Assembly (NCBI GenBank): GCA_964017155.1
Contig: OZ024866.1
Coordinates: 27,540,105-27,604,104, forward strand
Source of the DNA: Oasisia sp. SBJ-2009
Lineage: Eukaryota > Annelida > Polychaeta > Sabellida > Siboglinidae
DNA length: 64,000 nucleotides
Direction of reading: 5' to 3'
Shown here piece after piece: positions 1 through 14,365 of this stretch. The translations under genes were made by a program, and so were the position numbers. Numbering within the stretch: position 1 is the first letter of the stretch; every line of letters starts with the position of its first letter. The notes under the pieces were generated by a model that was given only the letters and a program-made list of their open reading frames with translations, made no database searches and was not told the origin of the DNA.

Positions 1-616
1 TGTATATCCCAATGTTTGACGACTCCCAAACTGCAACATGTGCAGCTCATTCGAGAACAACTGTCAAAGCGTCAAATGTGTATCGTTTGCTGAATACCAT
101 ATAATACGCTGCACCCGACCCAACACGAACCATCCATAAACACGTCAAAGTTGGTCTTGTACTGAAAACCAGAAGAACTGCATTTCGAATACAACTGCAC
201 TTCGACGAATCCATGCTTTCGATCGAACGCTTAAGTCATTTGTTTGTAGCAACTCTCAGGTGCAACGCGACAGAGGTTACTAATCATACGTTGTCAATGT
301 GTGCGTTCTTGCGCGGGACCAAGAACATACCATTGTCGGAGGCCGCACGTCAGGCTAAGAATGTCCACGGCAGTGAAGCTTTGCATTGTCTGTGCTAATT
401 GACAATGAAACATGTCAGGTATTACCGACGGACAAAACCCGGTTGCCTTGCACAAGTAGTTTCATTCTTCTTGTCGAATGTGCAAATACCCATGACCGTA
501 CTGAACTGCGGCTTAATTAGAATGATGGGAGGGGTGAATAGGATTGGTGGATGAAAGTATGGAGGAAGAGGGGTGTAGAGGGAAAGTGATAAGGGAAATA
601 GTAGAGATTAAAGAAA
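1..616. other. intergenic, no feature seen
   Basis: No convincing coding exon, RNA gene or repeat is visible here. The one short plus-strand reading frame has no domain-like composition and no supporting splice signals. Confidence 0.5.
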
Positions 617-632
617 GTGAGGGAGAGGGAGG

Positions 633-936
633 GGGCAGGGTCAGGGTCAGGGTCAGGGGCAGGGGCTGGGGCAGGGGCAGGGGCAGGGGCAGGGGCAGGG
701 GCAGGGGCAGGGGCAGGGGCAGGGGCAGGGGCAGGGGCAGGGGCAGGGGCAGGGGCTGGGGCAGGGGCAGGGGCTGGGGCAGGGGCTGGGGCTGGGGCAG
801 GGTAAGGGGCTGGGGCTGGGGCAGGGGCAGGGGCAGGGGCAGGGGCAGGGGCAGGGGCAGGGGCAGGGGCAGGGGCAGGGGCAGGGGCAGGGGCAGGGGC
901 AGGGGCAGGGGCAGGGACAGGGACAGGGACAGGGAG
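633..936. repeat. (GGGGCA)n hexanucleotide microsatellite
   Basis: About 300 bp of GGGGCA units with scattered GGGGCT variants and one GGTAAG interruption near 800, flanked by GGGTCA and GGGACA variants. Every frame on both strands is open (Gly-Arg, Gly-Ala, Pro-Ala), so the apparent 155-169-residue proteins are repeat artefacts. Runs of four G every six bases could form G-quadruplexes on the plus strand. Confidence 0.95.
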
Positions 937-940
937 GGAG

Positions 941-1890
941 AGGGACGGCCAGGCAGGGAGGAAGGGAGAGAGAAAATGTTTAGTATGTTTAAAGGAAGGG
1001 AGGTAAATTAGCAGGGAGACAGACAACCAACTTGTTCACACTGACACATTGCTCATGAGAACGATAAGGGATTACAACGCCACTCATTTATTATTATGCA
1101 TTTCTTTCATCTATTTGCTAAAATGCAAAAGGAACAGTTTAAATAATAATCACAATGGTATTCTCTGTGTGCGTGTGTGCGTGCGTGCGTGCGTGTATGA
1201 GTGTGTATGTTGAAACATATCCCTTTCTACCAATACTGTGATGTGTAATTCATAACTGTTGTGGTTGAAAATAAAAAAATTACATCTTCGCAAGGGACAT
1301 GCTTCGCAGTAAATGGTTTACAGTGGTGGGAGGTAATGCAAGCTTTATGAAACTTGTCACAGCCTGAACCATTCTTACTGTTTATCGTGTAGACCTAGTC
1401 GGAAAGATAAACAGGCATTGGTGAAGTGCGAGTAGTGATGATGGCGGTGGCTGAGCGAGTTGGAATATGATCGACAAAAAAAGTTGCTGAACACCTGCAA
1501 GAGAGAGGGGAAGTTCACAGAGGAATGCTGGGGCTGATAGTCTGAATATAGAAACGAAACAGGCCCATGAAAAATAGAAGCACTGCGTTTCTAAGGCATG
1601 TGTTGAAGTTTCTGGAGAGAATCGTAGATGGCAGAATAAGAGCAGTAGTGTAAGGGGAATCGTTGAAGAACAGCTGGAGAGTAGAAAAGGAAGAGGAACA
1701 ACGGATGGTATGTTTGCCCTGAGTTAGCTAGTTGAGAAGAAACTGGAAGGACACGAGAATATGGCAATTAGATTCACAGACCAGGAAAAGGCCTAAGCCA
1801 CAATCCCAAGAGAAATGACAATGGGAACACTGATGTGGATGTGGGTCCCGGGGGGGGGGTCAGATTGGTGGAGGGCAGGGGCGTCGATCC
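941..1890. other. unique intergenic sequence with short simple repeats
   Basis: Purine-rich flank of the microsatellite, then mostly unremarkable sequence. A short TGCG/TGTG run lies at 1165-1200. The 1430-1830 stretch is purine-rich without a convincing reading frame. No gene is supported. Confidence 0.4.
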
Positions 1891-1917
1891 GGTTTTAAAT
1901 GTGGGGGGGACGGGGGA

Positions 1918-2032
1918 CCAATTTATATACACATATATGTATGCATAATATATATATATATATTATATGTCATATATTATATTATGTCATATATATATAT
2001 GGCATGTATAATATATATATACAGTATACATA

Positions 2033-2087
<55 letters not shown>
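1918..2087. repeat. AT-rich tract with (TA)n
   Basis: A degenerate ATATAT region ending in a pure (TA)n run at about 2039-2085. It starts just after a G-rich segment carrying the words GGGCGTCGATC and GGGGGACGGGG, which recur inverted near 2750-2790 and 3425-3475. This looks like the boundary of a dispersed repeat. Confidence 0.8.
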
Positions 2088-2325
2088 CCTGAAATACACA
2101 TAATTATTTTTTAAATATAAAACATAATTCATTGTTGGTCTGGTGCTAATTCTAAACTAAAAAAGCCTTTATCTTATGCTATTTATAATAGTTACGTTGG
2201 CAACATATATTTGAAGAGGGGCCATGGCCTACCCCAATCACTGAACATTTGGGGGGTAAACTTTGGACCCAACACTGCTTGCCTGATTCATAGAGTGACA
2301 AGATGCAGAGCTTACAGGGGTGCCT

Positions 2326-3478
2326 GTCATCACTAAAATGAGATCAAATTACACAAAGTGCATAAATCCTAGTAGTAGGCGATATCAATATCCACCAGGG
2401 CGACCAGGCTGCAATCCAAGGGATGACAGGGCAAACAAAAATTAATAATCTATTATGTACTTGATGGCTATATATCAATACAAGGGTGCAAAATGACAGA
2501 GCCTGGCATGATGAATATTTACTGGACTTAGATCAAGTTGCGGGCTGCTGCCAACCAAGCAGTTTATCTAGTGATTTTCCACTAGGTAGTCGGAAGTTTA
2601 GTTCTTATTAATTTTACTACTAGACCGATGTAGGGTTTTTAGGAGATAGGAGTGATCAGTCTCGCTATATATGCCTATAAATTTGTTTTATGAACTGAAA
2701 AAGTATGAGGACATTTCTTATACTGACTCCCTTAGGCCGTGGGGTGGTCAGCGTCCCCCTCGTCCCCCACTGATCGACGCCCATGCTGTGCCAGTGACAG
2801 TGTAGAACTTCCCAATCCAACATTTTGGCAAAGAAATTTGTCATCATTCAAATGGGAATATGTTACACAAAGTGCAGGAATCCGCCGCTTCTGCCGTAGG
2901 CGATAAGCATCAAGCAGGCGAGGGGTGAAAGTGCAACACAAATGTCATCATTTAAAATGTGCCATCAAGGCTAGAGCCTATTAATAATATCAACACAAGG
3001 TTGAAAGAGCCTGGCAGCGGCTTACATTTGTCCGGTAGTTATAAACTTTCCGATTGGTCTTTCAGCGTATGCGCGACAAATTTAAAATTATCAATGTGCA
3101 GCGAAATAACATAATTTTTTTTATAGATGCCACAGGCTGTTCGATAATTCTCCTGTGATGAAAATACATTAAAATATTACGATTGTTTAAATAACTATCA
3201 CGGATTATGGCGCACTAACAGCAAAACATGCCTCAAAACTTGTTTGCCTCGTGTTAATTTGCGATAAATAACTTTGCTGAACTTCATATCGCGAGTTCAT
3301 TGTCTAGCTAGTCCATAGTCTTTTAAGAGAGAGGAGTGTTGAGTCAGGCTAAATGCCTCGCAATTTTTCTGAACTGAAAAGTGGGGGGGACAATTCCTAT
3401 GCTGTCCCCCGACCCTGAAAAGTGGGGGGGGGGGAACGCGTCCCCCCCCCCGTCCCCCACCGATCGACGCCCGTGGTG
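2326..3478. repeat. diverged two-copy direct repeat, about 0.6 kb per copy
   Basis: Copy 1 runs from about 2326 to 2795 and copy 2 from about 2840 to 3478. Shared landmarks in order are ACACAAAGTGCA (2353 and 2866), TAGGCGATA (about 2377 and 2897), AGAGCCTGGCA (about 2499 and 3007), TGAACTGAAAA (about 2692 and 3371) and CCCCCACYGATCGACGCCC at the end. The copies are clearly diverged. This is probably an old tandem non-autonomous element. No transposase is seen. Confidence 0.6.
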
Positions 3479-3810
3479 GAGGGGACACGAAGATCAGGGA
3501 GCTGTGTGGACCGGGAGTGTCAGGAGAGTCCAAAGTAAATGTTGGTCTGACACAGGGGAGCGCCTTGAGCCCATTGTTGTTTATCGCTGTTGTGGAACTG
3601 ATAAGCAGAAAGATTTGTATAAAAGTCGTACTCCAAAAACTATATATTGTACGCAGGTGGCCTGGCAGTGGTAGAGGACGGGGAAGCAAATCTCCAATAA
3701 CAGTTGATTGAGTGGAAAGATATTTTCAGCAGACAGGATTGAGAGTACGCTTGGTTAAGACGGAGGTAATGTGAGTGGGATATAGAAGGAAAGAGCTATA
3801 AATAAACCAG
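3479..3810. other. no gene supported; possible repeat remnant
   Basis: Two short overlapping plus frames exist. A phrase of the type 'GLTQGSALSPLLF' near 3545-3580 resembles the reverse-transcriptase motif before the catalytic box, so this may be a very short decayed LINE fragment. The region is otherwise unrecognised. Confidence 0.3.
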
Positions 3811-3958
3811 GAGCCGTATTCACGTCGCCCGTTTAAGCCTTCCTACCCGGATTTAACGCTATCCGCCGGATGACGGCACGTGATTATGTGTTCTTTTACT
3901 ATCGGCGGTTACGTCATTTACCTCTGGGTAGATTATCTGCTCGACATGAATACGGCTC
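3811..3958. mobile_element. short fold-back / MITE-like element
   Basis: The ends are inverted copies of GAGCCGTATTCA-GTCG: 3811-3828 reads GAGCCGTATTCACGTCG and 3941-3958 reads CGACATGAATACGGCTC. The 148-bp interior is weakly self-complementary and carries no frame. A clean target-site duplication was not found. A short non-autonomous DNA element is the best guess. Confidence 0.55.
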
Positions 3959-4930
3959 TTGGATGGGAAGAAGCTTAAGCAAAGAGACAATTTTGCCTAC
4001 CTGGGTGGAGCGATATGTGGGGTTAACAGTTCGCCAATCTCAAAAACGGTAAAAACCTTTAGGGTGTGGCTCAGACGTTGGCGTGGGTGTTCAGTTAACA
4101 AAAGGTAAAGGTAACTTCTTATATAGCGTAGTATCAATTCCTCAGAAAAAATTGTCCACTTATAAAGTATCACCCTGCAATCTGTGCTGTGCGGCTCCAT
4201 TTGGTACACAGGGCGTCTTACCTCATTACCAAACAATTAAAAAAAGGTTGAAAAATTGAAAACAATGGCATATCCATTTCTTTGGAACAGTAAACCCGTG
4301 GCTTTGTATAGAGAATCACTATTAAACACATTATGCTGACGGAGGTCTTAACATTGTAGATATTAGAACTAAAATATAATCTCTATCTGTCAAACAAGTT
4401 CTGCAATTAATTAAAGAGCATAGAGCCAAGTGGACCTTCTTAGCAGTGTATTGGCTGGGTATACACCTTAAAGAGTATGTAGTTCTGCACCGCCTTTACC
4501 CACCTTAAATGTCATGGTGCTGGTTCACGTCCGGGTAATCTAGTCGGAGAGACAAGCCGTCAATCGATGCCTTTTCGAAAACTTTCAATGTTATTAGTAA
4601 TCTAATTTCTTTCAAATTAAAACATTGCTTAGAACTGTATCAGCTTAGAACATGTTAAATGCGCTTCTTTCGAGTTTGACTTGCTCCCCGCAACATAATC
4701 GGCACATCCCATGATCGTTCGACAGACAGTCACACGTGCGTGGACAGCCAGTCTCTGCCGCGCCCCATGACCGTCGCCCGGTACAAAATTACGCAACATG
4801 TACTGGAGCGCCAGCGACCGATGTCGCTTCGATCAGCGCAGCAAGTTGTCTCTTGTTTCGGCCGGCCGCATCTATTCACACCACACTCATTCAAACGGAT
4901 CGTGTTTACAAACACGCCGAACGCTGATAT
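3959..4930. other. intergenic, possible SINE-tail fragment
   Basis: The stretch AACTTCTTATATAGCGTAGTATCAATTCCTCAG near 4110-4145 resembles the tail of the SINE found at 16765-17090, in the orientation of that tail. Nothing else is recognisable. Confidence 0.3.
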
Positions 4931-4939
4931 AACCATGCG

Positions 4940-5622
<683 letters not shown>

Positions 5623-5624
5623 AC

Positions 5625-5690
5625 TTGTTACAACCGATAATGTAATAATCGCCTGTTAATGTAATAACTTGCCATTAACAGGCGATTGCA
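5625..5690. repeat. left half of a split ~22-bp minisatellite, with hairpin
   Basis: Units of the form CCGATAATGTAATAA / CCTGTTAATGTAATAA. A perfect 15-bp inverted repeat (5647-5661 with 5673-5687, arms AATCGCCTGTTAATG) lies inside. The same unit family resumes at 7306 after the intervening retrotransposon. Confidence 0.7.
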
Positions 5691-5699
5691 TGCCTTGAC

Positions 5700-7308
5700 C
5701 TTTTAATTAAACCAATAACAGATATAATAAATGCATCACTCTGCTCCGGCTTATTCCCTGAAGACTTTAAATGTGCACATGTAAATCCAATTCTTAAGAA
5801 GACAACTCTGTCAAAAGAAGATCTAAACAGCTACAGACCTATTTCTAACCTTAGCTTCATTTCCAAAATACTCGAAAAGGTTGTTGCAAATCGACTTACT
5901 TCTCACATCAACATAAATGGTTTAACCAATGCATCACAGTCTGCGTACAAACAATTTCACTCAACAGAAACTGCTCTTTTAAAAGTACACAATGACATAA
6001 ACCTTAACATTGATAATGGCAAAGTTACTGCACTGACCCTGCTTGACCTATCCGCCGCTTTCGACACCATTGACCACGACATTCTCATTACACGCTTATC
6101 AACGTGGTACGGGATATCTGGCACAGCCTTGAGCTGGTTTACTTCATACCTTACTGACAGACGGCAAGCCATTAAAATAGGTAACTGCTTCTCAGACATG
6201 CTGCCCACCTCTTGTGGTGTCCCCCAAGGTTCTGTTTTGGGTCCGTTGCTTTTCACTCTGTACACAACACCATTAAGCTCAGTTATCCAGAGTCACAACG
6301 TGGATCATCACCTTTATGCAGATGACACACAAATCTATGTTTCTCTTACCACACCAGATACTTGTCGCTCCCTAAACCAGCTCAGGGATTGTCTCCAAGA
6401 TGTCTCCCTCTGGATGAAAAATAGTAAATTAAAACTAAATGCAGATAAGACTGAATTTCTCATCATTGGTACCTCAACGCAGCGGGCAAAACTCAATGGC
6501 TTTTTCCCGACACATATTCTGAGTTAGAGTATCACACCAGCCGCCTCAGTTTTAAATCTCGGAGTAACGTTTGATGAAAACTTCAATTTCAAACAACACA
6601 TCTCGAAAACATGCCGTTGCTGTTTCTACCATATCCGTGATCTTCGCCGTATCCGCCGGTTTTTATCACTTTCCGTTGCTAAAACCATCGCCACAGCTCT
6701 AGTAAGCAGCAGACTCGACTACTGCAATTCCCTCCTTTACAATACCGCAAACAAGGACATAGCAAAACTTCAGCGTGTCCAAAATTGTTTAGCAAGGGTA
6801 GTCACGCGTTCTCCTCGTTTTTCTCGCTCAGTGCCGCTTCTAAAATCACTGCATTGGCTACCTGTGCACTATCGCATCATTTTCAAAATTTGTACAATAG
6901 CCTATCAAGCACTCTCATCTACACAACCAGCATATCTAAATTCAATGCTAACTCCAACAAGAAATTCCAGACAGCTACGCTCAACCAGTAGTAACCCTCT
7001 TTACATCCCTCGGGTGAAAACGAAAGCCGGGACCCGAGCTTTCTCAGTTGCCGCACCAACGGTGTGGAATTCGCTTCCTGCCAGCGTTAAATCACAAGGT
7101 AATATAGTTTCATTCCGCCGACATCTAAAAACCTATCTCTTTAATGCTGCCTATCCTCCTTAGCCTCCTAGCTTTTCCATCCATCCGTTGACGACTCACG
7201 CATTGCTTTCGATTATGAGATTGATTAATCCCCTGGTTTTGTCGCGCCACTGAGCTTGATTTTCGAGGATATTGGCGCAAAAGAAGTTACTATTATTATT
7301 ATTATTAT
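5700..7308 (+). mobile_element. 5'-truncated CR1/L2-like non-LTR retrotransposon
   Basis: Frame 3 stays open from about 5700 to 6527 and, after a single TAG at 6525-6527, continues to 7163. The translation carries reverse-transcriptase landmarks: NSYRPISNLSFISKILE (about 5830), LLDLSAAFDTIDHD (about 6040), GVPQGSVLGPLLF (about 6216) and the catalytic YADDTQIY (about 6317). Conserved C-terminal words follow: LDYCNSLLY, LKSLHWLPVHYRI and FRRHLKTYLF. The endonuclease domain and 5' end are missing. The 3' end is an (ATT)n tail at about 7290-7308. This is a dead but quite young copy of the CR1/L2 superfamily; the exact clade is not assigned. Confidence 0.88.
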
Positions 7309-7466
7309 GTAATAAAATCGCCCGTTAATAACCGCCTGATAATGTAATAACATCAACCGATAATGTAATCAACTTGCTAACCGATAATGTAATAATTTTC
7401 AACCGATAATGTAATAAACTCCTCTTGCCTGATAATGTAATAACTTTCGCCTGATAATGTAATAAC
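7306..7466. repeat. right half of the split ~22-bp minisatellite
   Basis: Five or six irregular units end in CCGATAATGTAATAA or CCTGATAATGTAATAA with variable spacers, and match the repeat at 5625-5690. The LINE at 5700-7308 sits between the two halves. Confidence 0.75.
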
Positions 7467-7737
7467 GTACACATTTCTCGTAGGACTTATTGTTTTCGAG
7501 GATTTCATGTTGATTTCTTGCACTTATTATATATTAGTCCAATTCGTATATTTCGTTTCTTTCGCAATACACCTTTTGCTAGTAGTGGAATGTTTTTAGA
7601 TTAAATCCAATATGCTGGTTCAGAATCTGAAGTCAGATATGTCCAAGCAAATCAGGATTTTGGGTTATACATGCTCGCACCATGTGTTAAGCATTATCGC
7701 CCTAATTACGAATGACGGGTTCCCTTCCCGTGATATA

Positions 7738-9745
<2,008 letters not shown>

Positions 9746-9755
9746 GAAATTGAGA

Positions 9756-10013
9756 ATGAGAGGAGAGAGAGAGAGAGAAAGAGAGAGGGAGGGAGGGAGG
9801 GAGGGAGGGAAGGAGGGAGGGAGGGAGGGTGGGAGGGAGAGAGAGACATACAGACATACAGGCGGGCGGGCGGGCGGGCGGGCGGGCGGGCGGGCGGGCG
9901 GGCGGGCGGGCGGGCGGGCGGGCGGGCGGGCAGACATATGCATACATGCGGGCGGGCGGGCGGGCGGGCGGGCGGGCGGGCGGGCGGGCGGGCGGGCGGG
10001 CGGGCGGGCGGGC
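9756..10013. repeat. compound (GAGA)n-(GGGA)n-(GGGC)n tetranucleotide tract
   Basis: GAGA/GGGA repeats (about 9756-9845) run into (GGGC)n at 9861-9930. A short CAGACATATGCATACATG interruption follows, then a second (GGGC)n run at 9949-10013. Both strands are open in all frames, so the Gly-Arg-Ala and Pro-Ala-Arg proteins are artefacts. The plus strand has strong G-quadruplex potential. Confidence 0.95.
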
Positions 10014-10158
10014 AGACAGACAGGTAGGCAGACAGATATACTCATAAACAGACGCACAGAGAGACTCTAAATGATAAAAGTTCCAACAATAACGTAAGCA
10101 TTTTGATTAATTCTAGCCACATTAGCCTACCAAAACACAAAGGTCATTACACCATTCT

Positions 10159-10583
10159 TTGGATATGTTCTCAGAGACCCTTGCCATCCGACGTCTTTGG
10201 CTTGGCACCTACAGAAGATCGCAAGCCACTTCCGGTCGGACCGAAGGATGTGATGAGACGACCTTTGACGATGGCACGGCGGTTCAGCAGCTCGCTCTAA
10301 CATCACCAGGAACAACGAGTGCCCGCCAGCCAACACAACAGCACGACCAACAACTGCCGAGCTTGGACCACACAACACGCCACGTGATGTCGCTTAGCAA
10401 CGTCGCGCGGCAAGGTGAAGTTTCTAAGCTCGTCAGACGGAAAGTCAACACGAACAGAACTTCTGGTCGGAACAGGGAGACGGCGTCAGCTCCGATTCGT
10501 CCATTGCTTCCAGACATTGACCGGAAGCGGGACCATAGAAAACAGCACGAGATTAAAGGCGCGCGCCAGATGAATACATACAG
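10159..10583 (+). CDS. possible isolated exon, unknown product
   Basis: An open frame of about 141 codons runs into a textbook donor, ACATACAG|GTAAGT (donor begins at 10584), and base composition is more GC-rich than the flanks. The Arg/Thr/Gln-rich translation has no domain I recognise. No matching acceptor exon is identifiable nearby. It could be the first exon of an unseen plus-strand gene, a non-coding exon, or chance. Confidence 0.22.
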
Positions 10584-10840
10584 GTAAGTTTAATGAAAAC
10601 ATGGGATCTTCTTATAATTACATTATTGAATATTATGGTAATTGCGTCTCTTAATTAATTAAAATAGTTGAAACTAGATGTCCTAATAAAATGCATGTAA
10701 GTAACTTCCTGAACTGTGTGTCTATCATATCTGCCGATCAGTGATGTTTTGGGCTTGGGATCTTAATTAATGCATGATGTCATATTTCCAATTTGTTTCG
10801 GTTGGTACAGGCCATACGTATATAATTATATATGTACATA

Positions 10841-10982
10841 TTATTACATGTCTTGTTCTATATCACGCCCTGTATCATGCCCCGATGTATCTGTATCAGC
10901 CCGAGTCCTTCGGACTCGGGCTGATACGTACAGGTACGAGGGGCATGATACAGGGCGTGATATAGAACAAGACATGTAATAA
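10841..10982. repeat. 142-bp near-perfect palindrome
   Basis: The left arm starts TTATTACATGTCTTG and the right arm ends CAAGACATGTAATAA. The outer 42 bp match exactly, a short mismatched segment follows (GATGTATCT against GTACAGGTACGA), then the inner arms CTGTATCAGCCCGAGTCC / GGACTCGGGCTGATAC meet at a TTC loop (10909-10911). It is a fold-back element or a MITE reduced to its inverted repeats. Confidence 0.9.
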
Positions 10983-13600
10983 TTTATTTATCACATATAT
11001 ACAACAAAAAGCTGTCTCATACACGCAACTGGGCACACATAAAGATAAGATAAACTTTATGTATATTCAGAAACCGACAAGGTCCCGTGTCCAGATTTAA
11101 AGGGCGCGAAATAAATTCCGCCTGACAACCCAATCACCCCTTTACTAAGTTACTACGTAGACTAAGCCGTCTCCCCTACTTCCAAAATGCACTCGTTACG
11201 TAAATATGTAGGTCACTTCACAAAGTTTCAGACAACGCTTGAACCATTGAGTGTGAAGTAGAGAATTGTGACTTATTATTTCATGTTTTTCTGCATAAAT
11301 CAGTGATAATAATCTCCCAAATTGTATGGATCATGGATTACAAGAGTCATGGATACTAATTAATAAGGTATTTAATGGAGACATGTATCTTTATGCAGCG
11401 AAAAGGTGATTCAATCAGTTAATATTTTTCATTCGAGCGTAGAAAAAATAACGTGGAACTTGGTTGGCACGATACCAATATCGACTAGCGCCAAGGGCGC
11501 TCTTGTCAAACGCTCAAGAATCAAAACAAATAAAGTGATCTTCGCCACAGATTTACAAATCCGATGCATACTTTTGAAGCAAAGTGATAACATATAAATA
11601 GCCATACACACCTAGAGATAGTTCCTTGCTTGCCCCATGCCAGGAGTTGCCATGACAACATCACATGTCTTTTTCTCATTGGCTAAGACACTGCAGGGAG
11701 CCATCTTATTGGCTCCCAGAACAGGGCGATACGGATCAAGACTATTTGATTTTTCCTGTATCGCCCTGTAAATATGTTTGTATTGCTCTAGAAATCTAGT
11801 AAATGACTTATTTTCAAATGACACCTATGTTAAAGCAATATTTTATCAGCCCTGAGAAAATTTGTATCACACACGTGCTCATTTGCATGGGGCAGTTTTT
11901 GTTGTAGATGTGTGATAAATATATATATATATAATCACAAATGTAACATTTGGTAGGAATTAATTGACCATAGATATGCCTATGTGAAGAAGTATTACCA
12001 ATAGCCCGGAGCATATTCCTATATTACACTCTATAGCAAGTCTTGCAGACAGAACAATTGCTAGGTGACATACAGTAGGTCTAGGATACCGAACATGGAA
12101 ATCTTTTCATGCGCATCATTTCAGATTTCTACCTTCGCGCTCGAGACCTTGTCGCACCTTGGCGACGCGTGGCACCGCAACTGTGACGCCGGAAATAAAG
12201 ACCACCAGTAGATCTGCGCGCAGTGTGTTCACGACGTCCGAGGACGTGCAGCCGACACCCCACGTGACATTGGCATTAGTGCCGTGTAAAAACATTGTCA
12301 TTGACGAGAGATGGGACAGAGGCGACTACAGGAAAACACGCAGAGGGGCTTTGCACATGGGCTGGTGCTGACGTCAAACAGAAGGGTTTTTCAGAGTTAT
12401 CTTCAAGGCAAACATTTAAATAACTTTGGCCGCCATGTTGGATTTTCAATTGGCTTGCCAACGGGATTTGAAAAATGGCCCATTAGGAATGTTCATGCCA
12501 AGTTTCATGCTTGTGTAAGTTGTATCACAAATTGATCCAAAATCTGTTTTACTACGTGGTAATTTTGGCGTCATACTCGTATGTGTCATCAGATGTTTAT
12601 GACGTCATGGAGGAAAGGCATGCTGCATTTATTGTGGCGCGGGTTTATGCCACAGGAAGCAAGTTAACCTTTTGAGTTTTAACATCGCGAATGTTCAACC
12701 TTGCGCACTATATCTGTGCTGCGCATAAGTATTGGCGATGTTCAAACGGCAATAGGGCGTGCAAGTCTCGCGCGCGAAAACGAGGCTGGGAACAATTGGG
12801 GGCAGGAAGTCCATATTCTCCATGTTAACGTATAGGTCTTCGTTTTGTTTTTGGTTGTAATAATCGAAGTGTTCCAGTCTAACTATTTCAGTTACACTGT
12901 CTGAAGGATTATTACAAGCCGGTGACAATGCTAACGGAAATCATGAATTTTAATCGATTATTATGATGGTTGCCATGGCATCGCCGGCTTGTACTTGTGT
13001 TTGGCGATCATGACTAATAATGAAAAGTGCCATTTTTCGCGCAGTACAACCTGTTTGGGGCAAACGTATACATGTGTTATGATTATGTGCATTTAGACAA
13101 CTTGTCAGATATAAGTGCTTATCGAAACCACAACGTACAGCTATGTAAAATGCAAGTCCCGTTAACGACACATACGACCTATAATTGTGGGGAGTGTCTA
13201 TAATCTGCACTACATAAATCGCTATGTCTATGATTGTGTGGTAAACTCAATATTGAATCGGACATTTTAGATAAGTAAGGTATAACACAAGATATTTATG
13301 TCCTGATTTTCCTAGTATTCATCAGTCAGAAGTTAAACTGATATCCATCGAATATTATTCTTGTGACCAGTCCCCAAATCAGCTCCAGTCGCGCGGAGTC
13401 TCGCCATGTATCGTGACCGACTTACAGGCCCTTTAACTCTACGTAAACTCTGCGGCGTTGTTGTTTATACGATTACCTTTATCTTGTATTTTGTGGTATC
13501 GTAAAATCGCATTGCAAGTTTAGGGATCCACGGTGTACAGGAAAACACGACCAAAGAAGAAGATATAATTTACATTATTTGAATAGCAAGACACTATTCT
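10983..13600. other. intergenic; small inverted repeat at 11721-11769
   Basis: A perfect 12-bp inverted repeat (ACAGGGCGATAC at 11721-11732, GTATCGCCCTGT at 11758-11769) flanks 25 bp and is probably a decayed fold-back element. 12110-12300 is CpG-richer. 12430-12540 resembles mid-repetitive sequence (GGCCGCCATGTTGG, CCAAGTTTCATGCTTGT). No exon is supported. Confidence 0.4.
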
Positions 13601-13615
13601 TTGAGTATATTAAAG

Positions 13616-13621
13616 TTTAAT
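13616..13621 (-). terminator. candidate ATTAAA poly(A) signal for the last locus A exon
   Basis: ATTAAA on the minus strand, about 256 nt downstream of the stop codon at 13877. The region is AT-rich, so the assignment is tentative. Confidence 0.35.
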
Positions 13622-13876
13622 TTAAAATGGAAATAAAAACAGTTAATATCACTTAACAAGTTCGACATATCTGTAAACACTGTCGTCATTTCACTGCTCG
13701 TTCTGGTAAACTATAGTAGAGTTTCTCGATGATGATGCTGGTAAAATTGGTGTAGTAATTTCCGACACATATGGCAGATGGACGCATTCACAACTACAGG
13801 CGATTAAAATAAACACGTTTTCATTGGTTAACTGCTGGTGCAGTCGACTTCGTGGAATGTTCCGATTAGTTACCAA

Positions 13877-14326
13877 CTAGTCTGGTTCAGCAAGATTACT
13901 CGCCAGTCCGGACGACACGGCAAAAGGTTCTGACTGAGACTGGTTACCGGCTAACACCGAGAACGGCTCACTTTGGTTACTAGCTGGTCCGGACGACACA
14001 GACGTAGGCTGGGCTGGTTGTGCCGCCGACGCCGACGCCGCCAGGGTACACTTCTTGCGGTGGCCGCTGAGTAGGGAGCGCCACTTGAAGGCTTTGCCAC
14101 ACATGCGACACTTGAAGCGCTTGCTGTCGAGGTGCTTGCCGTTGACGTGGTCGTCGAGATTCTGCTGACACTTGAAGCACTTCAGGCAGAGTTTGCACGT
14201 GAAGTCGGCCGATCCGCCATGGCCCGGGTCGGCGAACGACTCCGTCCAGGTGGCGCCACTGCCGAATGGCGGCACCCCGCTGCCAACTGGCGTGTGCTGT
14301 GGTCGGACGGACCCCGTCTGTTGCAC
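13877..14326 (-). CDS. locus A alternative terminal exon 3: two-finger zinc-finger cassette
   Basis: The acceptor is TTATGTCCAG|GTGCAA (first exon base 14326) and the frame is phase 0, matching the phase-0 donor of the shared exon at 25363. About 30 Gln/Pro/Ser residues precede finger 1 (FTCKLCLKCFKCQQNLDDH, closing H-x4-H) and finger 2 (CRMCGKAFKWRSLLSGH, closing H-x3-C, so C2HC). Helix residues -1 to 6 are CQQNLDD and WRSLLSG. An Ala/Pro/Ser-rich tail with two similar 'NQSEPF' type phrases ends at the stop. Expected role: sequence-specific DNA binding as the C-terminus of the locus A protein. Confidence 0.85.
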   Translation of the reverse strand: MQQTGSVRPQHTPVGSGVPPFGSGATWTESFADPGHGGSADFTCKLCLKCFKCQQNLDDHVNGKHLDSKRFKCRMCGKAFKWRSLLSGHRKKCTLAASASAAQPAQPTSVSSGPASNQSEPFSVLAGNQSQSEPFAVSSGLASNLAEPD

Positions 14327-14365
14327 CTGGACATAAGGATGGATTGATAAATTAGTTATTAACAT

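Noticed and set aside
517..1026. Long Pro-Ala / Gly-Arg reading frames on both strands
   Set aside because: Produced by a stop-free hexanucleotide microsatellite; frames are open on both strands.
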